This document shows positions 21,608 through 30,191 of a stretch of 35,373 bases of DNA, piece by piece. The notes below the pieces were generated by a model. That model worked only from the letters and a program-made list of their open reading frames with translations. It did not search any database and was not told where the DNA came from. Position numbers and translations under genes: made by a program. Location: assembly GCA_021735165.1 (NCBI GenBank), contig JAIPHP010000014.1, positions 1-35,373 on the forward strand. Reading direction: 5' to 3'. This DNA comes from Candidatus Woesearchaeota archaeon. Lineage in GTDB: Archaea > Nanobdellota > Nanobdellia > Woesearchaeales > 21-14-0-10-32-9. Numbering within the stretch: the first letter of the stretch is position 1; each line of letters begins with the position of its first letter.

Positions 21608-24034
21608 GTGGAATTACCAAAAAGATACGAACCAAAAGAATCAGAAGAAAAATGGATGAAATACTGGGCTGAAAAAAACATTTTTACATTCAAAGAACAA
21701 AGCCTGGATGAAACTAAAGAAATCTATTCAATAGATACGCCTCCGCCAACAGTTAGCGGAAAAATGCACATCGGACACGCATTCTCCTATGCACAAGGAG
21801 ACATGATAGTAAGATTCCACAGAATGAAAGGAAAAATAATATTCTACCCATTTGGAACAGATGACAATGGACTGCCAACTGAACGACTTATAGAAAAAAC
21901 AAAAAAAGTAAAATCCACAAAAATGGAAAGATCAGAATTCATAGAACTCTGTGAAAAAACAATAGAAGAAATAAAACCGGAATTCATAGCAGACTGGGAA
22001 AAACTCGGAATAAGCGCAGATTACAAAAAATCTTATTCAACAATAAGCAAACATTCAATAAAAACATCACAAAAAAGTTTCATAGAATTATACAAAAAAG
22101 GAAGAATCTACGAACAAGAAAGTCCGATGAGCTGGTGCCCAAAATGTCAAACAGCGATCGCTCAAGCAGAATTTGAAAATGTAGAAATGACATCACACTT
22201 CTCAGACATAATATTCAAACAAGGACAAAAAGACCTTATAATAGCAACAACAAGACCTGAGATGATACCTTCCTGTGTAGCACTATTCGCGCATCCAGAC
22301 GATGAGAGATATAAAGAATTAAAAGGAAAATTCGCGACAGTACCTCTATTTAATTATGAAGTACCAATAATGTTTGACGAATCAGTAACAATGGACAAAG
22401 GAACAGGACTCATGATGGTTTGCACCTTCGGAGACAAAGAAGACGTAGAAAAATGGCATAAATACAAACTCTCTTTAAAAACAGTATTTACAAAAGATGG
22501 AAGAATGAACAAAGAAGCAGGAAAATATGAAGGACTCGAAATAAAGGAAGCAAGAAAAGCAATCCTTGAAGACCTAAAAAAAGAAGGATTCCTATTAAAA
22601 CAAAAAGAAATAAAACACGCAGTCAACGTACACGACAAATGCGGAACAGAAATAGAAATACTAAAAACAAAACAATGGTTCATACGAGTGTTAGATAAAA
22701 AACAAGAACTAATAGAAGCAGCAGACAAAATAACTTGGCACCCTGAATTCATGAAAAAAAGATACATACACTGGGTAGAAAATCTTCAATGGGATTGGTG
22801 CATAAGCAGACAAAGACACTTTGGAGCGCCATTTCCTGTATGGAGAAATAAAGATACAGGAGAAATAATACTTGCAGAAGAACCACAACTACCAGTATAC
22901 CCTCTAAAAGATAAACCTAAAGGACATGAAACTGAAAATATCATTCCAGAAACAGACGTTATGGATACATGGGCAACATCCTCATTAACACCACAAATAG
23001 CATTAGACTGGACGAACAATTCTGAAAAGTTCAAAAAAATGTACCCTGAAACAATAAGATTACAATCCCACGACATAATAAGAACCTGGGCATTTTACAC
23101 AATAACAAAAGGCATATACCACCACAATCAAGTACCCTGGAAACAAATAATGATCTCAGGATTCGTCTTAGATCCAAAAGGAAACAAGATGAGCAAAAGC
23201 AAAGGGAATACAATAAGCCCGCAAGACATAACAGAAAAATACGGATCAGACAGCATAAGATACTGGGCAGCAGGATCAAGACTTGGAGAAGACACACCAT
23301 ACCAAGAAAAAGATGTGCAAACAGGAAAAAAAACAATCACAAAATTATTCAACGCTTCAAAATTCACCATGATGAACTTAGAAGGCTACAAACCAGACCA
23401 CGATTCAAATACCAACACTCTAAAAACAGATTCATTAGAAATCATGGATAAATGGCTCTTATCAAAACTCCAAAAAACAATAAAAAAATCCACGGAAGGA
23501 TTTGAAGAATACGAATACAGCAAATCAAAACACGAAACAGACAAATTTTTCTGGCAAAAATTCTGCGACAACTACTTAGAATTCGTAAAACACAGAACAT
23601 ACGGAGAAGAAACAAATATAAAATCAAAAACCGCGGCACAAACAACACTATACCATACATTACTCACACAAATAAAGTTATTTGCACCAATAATGCCCTT
23701 CATAACAGAAGAAATATACCACGCATACTTCAAAGATTTTGAAAAACAAAAAAGCATACATATAACAAAGTGGCCAGAATACAATCCAGAATTAGTTGAT
23801 GAAGAAGCAGAAAAAACAGGCGACTTAGCAGTAGAAATCATAGCAGAAATAAGAAAATATAAATCAGAAAACAAATTAAGCCTTAAAGAAGAACTTCAAG
23901 AAATAACAATACACTGTGCCGAAGAAAAACAAAAAAATATACAACTCATAGAAGAAGACATAAAAAAAGTCGGAATAATAAACATAATAAACTATAAAAA
24001 ATCAGAAGAACTAAAAATAGAAATACAAAAATGA
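21608..24034 (+). CDS. valS: Valyl-tRNA synthetase
   Basis: Charges tRNA-Val with valine. The class I signatures are both present: HIGH at residues 54-57 (GKMHIGHAFSY) and KMSKS at about 527-531 (GNKMSKSKGN). The editing (CP1) domain contains TTRPEMIPSCVALFAHPDD and the MDKGTGLMMVCTFGDKED block typical of archaeal ValRS. The anticodon-binding domain follows, with YAEF-like region NYLEFVKHRTYGEE. At 808 residues it lacks the C-terminal coiled-coil arm of bacterial enzymes, as usual for archaea. It starts with GTG 21608, preceded by GAGGG at a good distance. Monocistronic. Confidence 0.96.
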   Translation: MELPKRYEPKESEEKWMKYWAEKNIFTFKEQSLDETKEIYSIDTPPPTVSGKMHIGHAFSYAQGDMIVRFHRMKGKIIFYPFGTDDNGLPTERLIEKTKKVKSTKMERSEFIELCEKTIEEIKPEFIADWEKLGISADYKKSYSTISKHSIKTSQKSFIELYKKGRIYEQESPMSWCPKCQTAIAQAEFENVEMTSHFSDIIFKQGQKDLIIATTRPEMIPSCVALFAHPDDERYKELKGKFATVPLFNYEVPIMFDESVTMDKGTGLMMVCTFGDKEDVEKWHKYKLSLKTVFTKDGRMNKEAGKYEGLEIKEARKAILEDLKKEGFLLKQKEIKHAVNVHDKCGTEIEILKTKQWFIRVLDKKQELIEAADKITWHPEFMKKRYIHWVENLQWDWCISRQRHFGAPFPVWRNKDTGEIILAEEPQLPVYPLKDKPKGHETENIIPETDVMDTWATSSLTPQIALDWTNNSEKFKKMYPETIRLQSHDIIRTWAFYTITKGIYHHNQVPWKQIMISGFVLDPKGNKMSKSKGNTISPQDITEKYGSDSIRYWAAGSRLGEDTPYQEKDVQTGKKTITKLFNASKFTMMNLEGYKPDHDSNTNTLKTDSLEIMDKWLLSKLQKTIKKSTEGFEEYEYSKSKHETDKFFWQKFCDNYLEFVKHRTYGEETNIKSKTAAQTTLYHTLLTQIKLFAPIMPFITEEIYHAYFKDFEKQKSIHITKWPEYNPELVDEEAEKTGDLAVEIIAEIRKYKSENKLSLKEELQEITIHCAEEKQKNIQLIEEDIKKVGIINIINYKKSEELKIEIQK

Positions 24035-24620
24035 AACGAATTATAATAAGCAGAGACTTTAGTCCAAAATATAAATGACACGTAAAAAAAATTGCTGAAA
24101 CAATCCATCCCCGCCTTAAAAAGCCGAACTTTAACAATTGTTTCTTAATCACAAATTTTTGAACATACTAAGCAAAGTACCATTCATATCCATCTTAAAA
24201 GATATTACCTTTCTGGCGTTCATATGTAAAATTGATGAAAGAAACAAAGAAACCCAAAGATTTCTTAATAACGACAATAAACAACCATAATTAGCTAACA
24301 AAAAAATAAAATTACAAATTCATACAAGAACACAAATTATGAAAAGAACTAAAAATAGATATGAAATTCAACGTAGGCAGAGAAAAAATACAATCAAGCT
24401 CTAAATTAGTTAAAAAAAACGCAAGAAAAAATTCAAAAATCTAAGAAAAACTTAAATACTTCTAAATAAAAAGAACCACTCTTCATAAAAAAGAACAAGA
24501 AACATAGATATAAAAATGCAGAATTTTCACTCAACAGTAAATACAAAATGGAAATGTTTATAAATAACCTCAAACACACAAACCTAAAACCTAAAACGAA
24601 CACAACGGAGGAAACACACA
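24035..24620. other. 586-bp intergenic region, no convincing gene
   Basis: At its start an ATG overlapping the valS stop (ATGA at 24031-24034) opens MKRIIISRDF... but meets a stop after 15 codons; the same frame continues open for another 26 codons, so a decayed gene is possible. Two tiny overlapping ORFs (24339-24404 and 24361-24444) encode 21 and 27 basic residues, with no similarity I recognise. A TATA-like CTTAAATA near 24449 could start a small transcript. The final 65 bp hold the promoter of the next gene. Confidence 0.45.
24555..24611 (+). promoter_or_regulatory. TATA box, leader and Shine-Dalgarno of the 24621 gene
   Basis: TGTTTATAAATAA (about 24555-24567) and GGAGG (24607-24611) nine bases before ATG 24621. 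This is one of the few genes here with a clear leader of roughly 30 nt. Confidence 0.6.
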
Positions 24621-25412
24621 ATGATAATAAAACACTTTGTTCTTGATAACAATAAAATAATAACAACAAACAAAATAACACAAGAAGAAAAAGAATTCAC
24701 AGAAATGTTTCTAAAAGAAGCAAAAAAAAGTAACAAAAGAGGAGCACCATACATAAAAAACACAATTCCTTTTGAAAACAAAAATCTAACAAACTGGAAA
24801 GCAATAGAATTAACAAAAGAAGGAACAGAATTCATAAAAGACATTTATGAAACACCCGTATTCTACGATAAACAAACCAAGACAAAAATAACAAAAATAA
24901 AAGGAGATAACTTAGAACTAAAAATATTTCCCAAAGACATAGACTTCCTATACTTATTAAAAGCAGAATCAGACTACAAAAAAATAACTACAGGAATAGG
25001 ATTCATAAAAAACATAGGTTTCGGAGAAAAAACAAACGAATTAACATACATACTTGAAAAAGAAGGCATTGACTGGATTAAAAAAAATTACTTAGACGAC
25101 CCAAAAGAAGACATAGAAACTTACAACCACGAAGACATACTTAGAACAACAGCAATACAAGACATATTTGAGCTAGAACCAATAGAAGTTGATGAAGCTG
25201 GCAAACTAGTTTATGGAATAGAAACCGCGGAAGTTAAAATAAGCCACATAAACAACGACAAAAAATACCTACCAATACTAGCAAATAATATGTGGCCCTC
25301 TCTTGGAACCTATGATTCAAAAGACATAAGAGACATACATGAAAATTTTATATTTGGAACGGACGAAGTCACAGACATGGACAATATATACAATAAAGAA
25401 AACGTGAATTAA
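24621..25412 (+). CDS. Orphan soluble protein
   Basis: 263 residues with strong initiation signals (TATA plus GGAGG) but no family that I recognise. It is acidic-to-neutral and alpha/beta: helices in ITQEEKEFTEMFLKEAKK and NWKAIELTKEGTEFIKDIY, strands in NLELKIFPKDIDFLYLLK and KLVYGIETAEVKISHI, ending in an Asp/Glu-rich tail (TDEVTDMDN). No membrane helix, signal peptide or metal motif is visible. The strong Shine-Dalgarno suggests it is well translated. It is followed by a dispersed repeat. Confidence 0.55.
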   Translation: MIIKHFVLDNNKIITTNKITQEEKEFTEMFLKEAKKSNKRGAPYIKNTIPFENKNLTNWKAIELTKEGTEFIKDIYETPVFYDKQTKTKITKIKGDNLELKIFPKDIDFLYLLKAESDYKKITTGIGFIKNIGFGEKTNELTYILEKEGIDWIKKNYLDDPKEDIETYNHEDILRTTAIQDIFELEPIEVDEAGKLVYGIETAEVKISHINNDKKYLPILANNMWPSLGTYDSKDIRDIHENFIFGTDEVTDMDNIYNKENVN

Positions 25413-25435
25413 TCCCCAACCTAAATGCAAAAACA

Positions 25436-25545
25436 ACAAGAAATCTAAAAAGATTTTTGTACACTAAAAAGCAAGCTTTTTACGTGAAGCAAAGCTATCT
25501 GTATGTCAAAAATTCAAAGAATTTCTAAACAGGCCAGGGCATTAA
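25436..25545 (+). repeat. Dispersed multi-hairpin repeat, divergent copy D
   Basis: Hairpins: AAATCT/AGATTT loop AAAA (25441-25456); AAAAAGC/GCTTTTT loop AA (25466-25481); AAATTC/GAATTT loop AAA (25510-25524). The linker CAGGCCAGGGCA matches CAGGTCAGGGTA of copy A. It lacks the TAGCGCGCAATAA end, so it is a truncated or older member. The remaining gap to 25606 shows nothing clear. Confidence 0.6.
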
Positions 25546-25606
25546 ACCTTTTGTTGCTAAAATTCAATAAAAACGGAAAAAAGTGACTGCTAAAAAAAAT
25601 ATTTTT

Positions 25607-26281
25607 TTATAGTTTTATTTTATCAAAAGAATTCTTCCATAAATCAAATCTCAAAAGTTCTTTAGAATACTCTTTCCCAAGCAAAAATTTAACAGTTTCA
25701 GAAACCTGAATACTTGAAACCAAAGAACAAACAGGACTAAAAACGCCAACATCTGAACAACTATCAAAAGTCTCCCCCGTTCTAAAAAAAGAACTAAACT
25801 TCTCAGCATCATCAATAACAGCAACATTACCTCTCACAGAAGATGCAGCAGCATAAATCCAAGTTTTCCCAAAACGAAAACAAAAATCATTAATAACCTG
25901 CCGAGCTTTCATATTATCAGTACAATCCAAAATCAAATCAAACCCAAAAAGCAACACATCCACATTATCTTCATTTAAAAATTCATCAACAACATCAACT
26001 TTTACACTTGAATTCAGCCTACCTAATTTCTCCTTTGCAACCAAAACCTTCAACTTATCAACATCATCTTCACAAAACAAAACCTGCCTATGAAGATTGA
26101 CAAGAGAAACCCTATCCCCATCAACCAAACAAACCTTGCCAATACCCATCCTCACTAAAATTTCAGCAGACAAAGTTCCAAGCGCTCCTACACCAACAAC
26201 AACCACAGAACTATCTCTAAGTTTCCTTTGACCTTCTACTCCAATCTCCGAAAGTTTAATCTGACGAACATACCTATCCAT
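25607..26281 (-). CDS. E1-like adenylyltransferase (ThiF/MoeB/HesA family)
   Basis: Adenylates the C-terminal Gly of a ubiquitin-like or sulfur-carrier protein (ThiS/MoaD/SAMP type). 224 residues beginning MDRYVRQIKLSEIG, then the ATP site VVVGVGALGTLSAEIL, the acidic/Arg loop LVDGDRVSLVNLHRQ and the CTDNMKARQVIND motif, all standard. The tail has CSDVGVFSPVC but lacks both CxxC zinc pairs of MoeB/ThiF. No clear sulfur-accepting catalytic Cys in the crossover loop can be assigned. ATG 26281 is chosen over 26299, because a TATA (minus AATATAAATTAG, about 26303-26314) lies about 25 nt upstream. No carrier-protein gene is adjacent. Confidence 0.85.
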   Translation of the reverse strand: MDRYVRQIKLSEIGVEGQRKLRDSSVVVVGVGALGTLSAEILVRMGIGKVCLVDGDRVSLVNLHRQVLFCEDDVDKLKVLVAKEKLGRLNSSVKVDVVDEFLNEDNVDVLLFGFDLILDCTDNMKARQVINDFCFRFGKTWIYAAASSVRGNVAVIDDAEKFSSFFRTGETFDSCSDVGVFSPVCSLVSSIQVSETVKFLLGKEYSKELLRFDLWKNSFDKIKL

Positions 26282-26333
26282 GAAAAAACAGAACAACAAC
26301 TAATTTATATTAATTCTTATAAAATAACCACTA

Positions 26334-26396
26334 AAATAATGAAAATCGCTGCTCCAAGTCTCTTAGAAACGCAAAAGCGTATCTAGCGCGCAATAA
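26334..26396 (+). repeat. Dispersed repeat, single-hairpin copy E
   Basis: The shortest complete copy: AAAATAATGAAAATCGCTGC plus TCCAAGTCT (shared with copy C), one hairpin AGAAACGC/GCGTATCT (loop AAAA, one mismatch; 26365-26384), then TAGCGCGCAATAA (26384-26396). It defines the two ends of the element. Confidence 0.75.
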
Positions 26397-26401
26397 AGAA
26401 A

Positions 26402-26413
26402 AAAATATAAATA
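26402..26413 (+). promoter_or_regulatory. TATA box deciding a TTG start
   Basis: AAATATAAATAC ends 21 nt before TTG 26434. The next in-frame ATG lies some 80 bp further and would cut off the membrane anchor, so the TTG is preferred. The repeat copy E ends six bases before this box. Confidence 0.5.
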
Positions 26414-26433
26414 CAACAACAAAAACAACGCTC

Positions 26434-27402
26434 TTGAACAAAATAAAACTTTCTCAAAAAAACACATACCTAACACTAACAATAATATTCTTCATAACAA
26501 CAATAATACTCGCAATGATTATTCTTACAGAAAACAAAACAAGCCAAGAAGAATACGACCTACTAAACCCGCACATAGCAAACAAAGAAATAGAAGACTT
26601 TCAAAAATTTCAAGAAAATGCAATAATAACATATAAACCGCTAGAACAAAAACTCCAAGAAATAACAAATAAAACCCAAGGAACCTACAGCATATACTTT
26701 GAAGACTTAAAAACAGGAGCATCACTAGAAATAAATGGAAAAGAAAAATACACTCCTGCAAGTCTCCTAAAAATACCAACAACCGCAGCAATACTCAAAA
26801 TGGTAGAAGAAAAAAAACTGACAATGAATAAAACAATAAAAATAACACAACTAGACATAGATATGAGCTCAGGACAATTCCTCGGAGTTCTAACAGAAAA
26901 AGACATAGGAACAGACAAAACAATAGAAGAATTACTAAAAATATCCCTACAAAAATCAGATAATTCTGCAAACCACGCACTATTTAGAAATTTGCCTACT
27001 GAAAAATACATAGAAGCAAGATTATCTATGGGCATGCCCCTAACAACAACAATACTAAAACCAGAAGGCACAACAAAAATGACCCCAAAACAATACACAA
27101 ACATATTTAGATCACTATATTTATCAAGCTACTTAAGAAAACCATATTCTCAATGGATACTACGAACACTAACAAACACAATACATAACAAATGGATACC
27201 CTCAGGACTTCCAAAAGGAACAACAATAAGTCACAAAATCGGATTTTGGAAAGAAGAAGAAAGTTACCATGACTGCGGAATAATATACACACAAAAAACA
27301 AATTACATTTTATGCATAATGAGCAAAAACACAACAGAACCAGAATCAATAGAAACAATGAAACAGATATCAAAAGAAATATACGAATACATCAAAAAAT
27401 AA
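26434..27402 (+). CDS. Membrane-anchored serine hydrolase of the class A beta-lactamase/PBP fold
   Basis: 322 residues. One N-terminal helix (about 12-31) anchors it, with the enzyme outside. The catalytic motifs of the family are all present: S110-x-x-K113 in PASLLKIP, S175-D-N177 in KSDNSANH, and K268-I-G270 in SHKIGFW, which corresponds to KTG. Lack of an obvious Glu166 loop makes a true beta-lactamase less certain. Archaea lack murein, so a DD-peptidase role is unlikely; a peptidase, esterase or defence against lactams from neighbours are options. It probably starts at TTG 26434, leaderless, just after a dispersed repeat. Confidence 0.82.
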   Translation: MNKIKLSQKNTYLTLTIIFFITTIILAMIILTENKTSQEEYDLLNPHIANKEIEDFQKFQENAIITYKPLEQKLQEITNKTQGTYSIYFEDLKTGASLEINGKEKYTPASLLKIPTTAAILKMVEEKKLTMNKTIKITQLDIDMSSGQFLGVLTEKDIGTDKTIEELLKISLQKSDNSANHALFRNLPTEKYIEARLSMGMPLTTTILKPEGTTKMTPKQYTNIFRSLYLSSYLRKPYSQWILRTLTNTIHNKWIPSGLPKGTTISHKIGFWKEEESYHDCGIIYTQKTNYILCIMSKNTTEPESIETMKQISKEIYEYIKK

Positions 27403-27419
27403 ATGAACTCCCAAAAAAA

Positions 27420-28094
27420 TCATTTCTTTTTAACTACAAAAAAAGCATGATCTTTCTCAAAAGGATCTAATTCACGATAATCAACAACAAAATATTTTTT
27501 CTCCAAAAAAGTCCTAGTTTCCTTAAAAATATCCTTAGGCTTCCTACTCACATCAACACTTCTAGCTTTCAAAGCCAAAAGACCAAAACCTCCAGGCTTC
27601 AAAAAATAATCACAATTCTTAACAAAAATTTCAACCTGGTTTCTTTGAGCAATATCTTGAAACACAACATCTACCTTACCAGGCACAGAAGTCTTAAAAG
27701 TGTTAATCTGAAATGCATCAGCAAGAACAGGAGCCATATTAGCTCTTTTTTCACAAACAAACACTAAATCACGAACAACACGAGGCGCAAAATCTAAACA
27801 AAAAACAAAACCACTCTCACCGACAATATCGCTAATAAAACTAGGCGTATAACCATGGCTAGCACCAAGGTATAAAACAACACTGCCTTCTCTAATCCCT
27901 GTCTGACTCAAACCTTTAGCAATAGCAGCTATAAACTTGCTACGCATAGGACTAACTTCTCGAAAAACATCACTGCCCTGCCTAAATAATTTTTCATCAA
28001 AACCCACAAATTTAAGATAAATGCTCTTAGTAAAATAAGAAGACTTCTTACCTTTACCAATCTTAAAAACCCTAAATTTATTTACTTCATCCAT
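27420..28094 (-). CDS. flpA: Fibrillarin-like rRNA/tRNA 2'-O-methyltransferase
   Basis: Catalytic subunit of the archaeal box C/D RNP, methylating rRNA and tRNA riboses guided by sRNAs. About 224 residues with the small N-terminal domain, SPMRSKFIAAIAKGL, SAM motif LYLGASHGYTPSFISDIVG, acidic strand end FCLDFAP, the VDVVFQDIAQRNQVEIF block and GGFGLLALKARSVD. All match archaeal fibrillarin. ATG 28094 is chosen over a TTG three codons upstream, and the gene overlaps the end of nop5 by eight bases. The operon nop5-flpA is the usual archaeal order. Confidence 0.95.
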   Translation of the reverse strand: MDEVNKFRVFKIGKGKKSSYFTKSIYLKFVGFDEKLFRQGSDVFREVSPMRSKFIAAIAKGLSQTGIREGSVVLYLGASHGYTPSFISDIVGESGFVFCLDFAPRVVRDLVFVCEKRANMAPVLADAFQINTFKTSVPGKVDVVFQDIAQRNQVEIFVKNCDYFLKPGGFGLLALKARSVDVSRKPKDIFKETRTFLEKKYFVVDYRELDPFEKDHAFFVVKKK

Positions 28095-28809
28095 TCTTAT
28101 CAAAACGCTCCTTTAACTCAGAATAATATTCCTCAGCTTTAAATTCGCCCTTAAAATAATCCAAACGCGCACACATACTTAATTTATCACCAAGCATCCT
28201 TGCAGCCTTACCTTTATCCCCAGCAGAACACGCAATAATAATCGGGTGATTGACAATATGACCATATTTAGGACTCTTAGCACCTGATTTTAAATGCCTA
28301 AACAATGCTTTTTCAGCACCAAGTAACTGAACAGTAGAGCTCTGGAACAAAGCAAGCCTCTTCAAACTCCCCGCCTCTCTAATAAGTTTTGCACCAATAG
28401 TCTTCCCAGCCAAAGCAAGAATATTTGGACAAACAACACCCATTGTTTTTTCCAAATAAACAAGCAAAAAATTCTTTGTCTGAATCAAACCATGAATGCT
28501 AATTGCTAAAGCTTTGACTGCTTTTTCATCATCCTCATCAAAAGAACCACCCATCAAAGAACCAGTACCCTCAAAAGACAAAACTTTAGAAACAAAAAAT
28601 TCATTATCGGAAACCTCATCTTCAAGTTCAGGATCCTCATTAGCAAACCACTCCCTCAAACGTCCAACTAAAACATTAATTATCCTTTCTAGTTCCTCAA
28701 TGTTATTAATAGCATGAACAATCATCAAATCTTTTGATACAGAATTCTTAATTTGTCTCTTTACAAACTCAATATTTTTTTCCCTTAAAGCTTTAAAATC
28801 ATCCATCAT
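28087..28809 (-). CDS. nop5: Nop5 (Nop56/58), box C/D RNP core protein lacking the N-terminal domain
   Basis: 240 residues; archaeal Nop5 is normally about 350-400. The coiled-coil region (RRQ-like KRQIKNSVSKDLMIVHAI, RLREWFANEDPEL) and the Nop domain (GVVCPNILALAG, GSLKRLALFQSST, LLGAEKALFRHLKSG, SPKYG) are intact, and the C-terminus is normal apart from a short tail. The N-terminal domain of roughly 110 residues, which binds fibrillarin, is absent. Upstream DNA to the next gene (63 bp) cannot encode it, and TTTTTAAG on the minus strand about 25 nt upstream fits a genuine start. How fibrillarin is recruited is therefore open. Confidence 0.92.
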   Translation of the reverse strand: MMDDFKALREKNIEFVKRQIKNSVSKDLMIVHAINNIEELERIINVLVGRLREWFANEDPELEDEVSDNEFFVSKVLSFEGTGSLMGGSFDEDDEKAVKALAISIHGLIQTKNFLLVYLEKTMGVVCPNILALAGKTIGAKLIREAGSLKRLALFQSSTVQLLGAEKALFRHLKSGAKSPKYGHIVNHPIIIACSAGDKGKAARMLGDKLSMCARLDYFKGEFKAEEYYSELKERFDKNG

Positions 28810-28872
28810 AAAAAAAAGAAATTAAATCCACTTAAAAATGTTATTAGTAAACAAAACAATAAACAACAAATT

Positions 28873-30093
28873 TCAAACTAAACCACTAAAAATTTCCCTT
28901 AAAATAGGCATAACAACCAAGAAAATCAACAAAATGACAAGAATCAAAGCAGTTTTAGACCAAATCAACATAGCCTTATCATTTTTAAAAAACTTCTGCA
29001 ACGCTAACAAATACATCCTACCACCATCCGTAGGACCAATAGGCAACAAATTAACCAACCCAATACCTAAACTTAAAACATACAACAAGCCAAGCACGCC
29101 AAGCCTGGGAATAAAACCAGTATCATAAGGATTGCCAACAAACCACAAATAAACAGGCTTAATAACGCCCATAAACGCATTACTAGCATCAAGTCTATGA
29201 TTGGCAATTATACCTACAACAGGAACGCTACCATTTAAAGCATGAGCATCCAAAACTATTTCTTTCTCAAAAAAATCCGTTTTAATCAAAACAACATCGC
29301 CTGGAGACTTATTCACTAAAGAATCAGATAACTCCCAAACCCCGCCAACAGAAACATTATCAACACCAATAATAACATCACCCTTAGAAAACCCTGCCAA
29401 TCTACCACTAGCTAAAACATCCTCTTTATTAGTAAAATCCTCAATCACAACACCTGTAGGCGTATAACTTGAAGCAGTTAAAAAAACAAAACCATTTAAC
29501 AACAACAAAAAAATAAATGCCGCAATAATATTAGACCAAGGACCCGCAGCAAAAATACTAAGCTGAACTTTTTTACTCTTTTTCTTAAGCTGTTTTTCAT
29601 CAGGCTCAACAAAAGCACCAGGAATAGGCCCAATCATAACAAAACCGCTATTATTAACCTTAATACCATGCGCCCTAGCAACAACACCGTGACTAAATTC
29701 ATGAATAACAACAACAATAAACAAAGACAATAAACCTTCAAATAAAGGAAACTTAAAAGGACTTCCAGGAATCTGAAACCCGGGAATTACAGGACTAAAC
29801 ATAGGAGGTGCAGAAGGAACAAACACTAATTGATAAGTCCCAAAAAACATAAACCCAATCATCACAAGCATACCTAAAAAACCAACATAAATACCAACAT
29901 TACCTAAAAAACCAATAAATTTAGGGTGCTTAGCACCAATAAAGTTCATCAGTTTCAAACCAAACTTAGTCCTATACAAAGCAATTACTTTATGCTCTAT
30001 ATCAAATTTCTTCCTATTAAAATAGATTAACAAAATGATTATAATGTAAAAAAGAGCAGCTATGCCCCAATCCCAAAACCATTCAAAGCTCAT
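28873..30093 (-). CDS. Site-2 protease family intramembrane metalloprotease with PDZ domain
   Basis: 406 residues, several membrane helices. The zinc motif HEFSH (H131, E132, H135) lies in a helix (FIVVVIHEFSHGVVARAHG), and the third ligand is in LLPIGPTDGGRM, the NxxPxxxxDGG motif of group S2P. One PDZ domain between them covers about residues 215-300 (GVVIEDFTN, GFSKGDVIIGVDNVSV). It would cleave membrane-bound regulators or remnant signal peptides within the bilayer. The start is backed by a TATA ATTTATAAAGTA (minus, 30116-30127) at leaderless distance. It is upstream of nop5-flpA on the same strand with a 63-bp gap. Confidence 0.92.
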   Translation of the reverse strand: MSFEWFWDWGIAALFYIIIILLIYFNRKKFDIEHKVIALYRTKFGLKLMNFIGAKHPKFIGFLGNVGIYVGFLGMLVMIGFMFFGTYQLVFVPSAPPMFSPVIPGFQIPGSPFKFPLFEGLLSLFIVVVIHEFSHGVVARAHGIKVNNSGFVMIGPIPGAFVEPDEKQLKKKSKKVQLSIFAAGPWSNIIAAFIFLLLLNGFVFLTASSYTPTGVVIEDFTNKEDVLASGRLAGFSKGDVIIGVDNVSVGGVWELSDSLVNKSPGDVVLIKTDFFEKEIVLDAHALNGSVPVVGIIANHRLDASNAFMGVIKPVYLWFVGNPYDTGFIPRLGVLGLLYVLSLGIGLVNLLPIGPTDGGRMYLLALQKFFKNDKAMLIWSKTALILVILLIFLVVMPILREIFSGLV

Positions 30094-30191
30094 AAAAAGA
30101 AAAACGAAACAATTACTTTATAAATGTTATTATTAAAATGACCCGTCACAACACAAAGTTACTTTAAAAAAAAACAAAAAAACAAAAAAAT

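Noticed and set aside
28838-29128. 96-residue plus-strand ORF
   Set aside because: It is antisense to the site-2 protease C-terminus.
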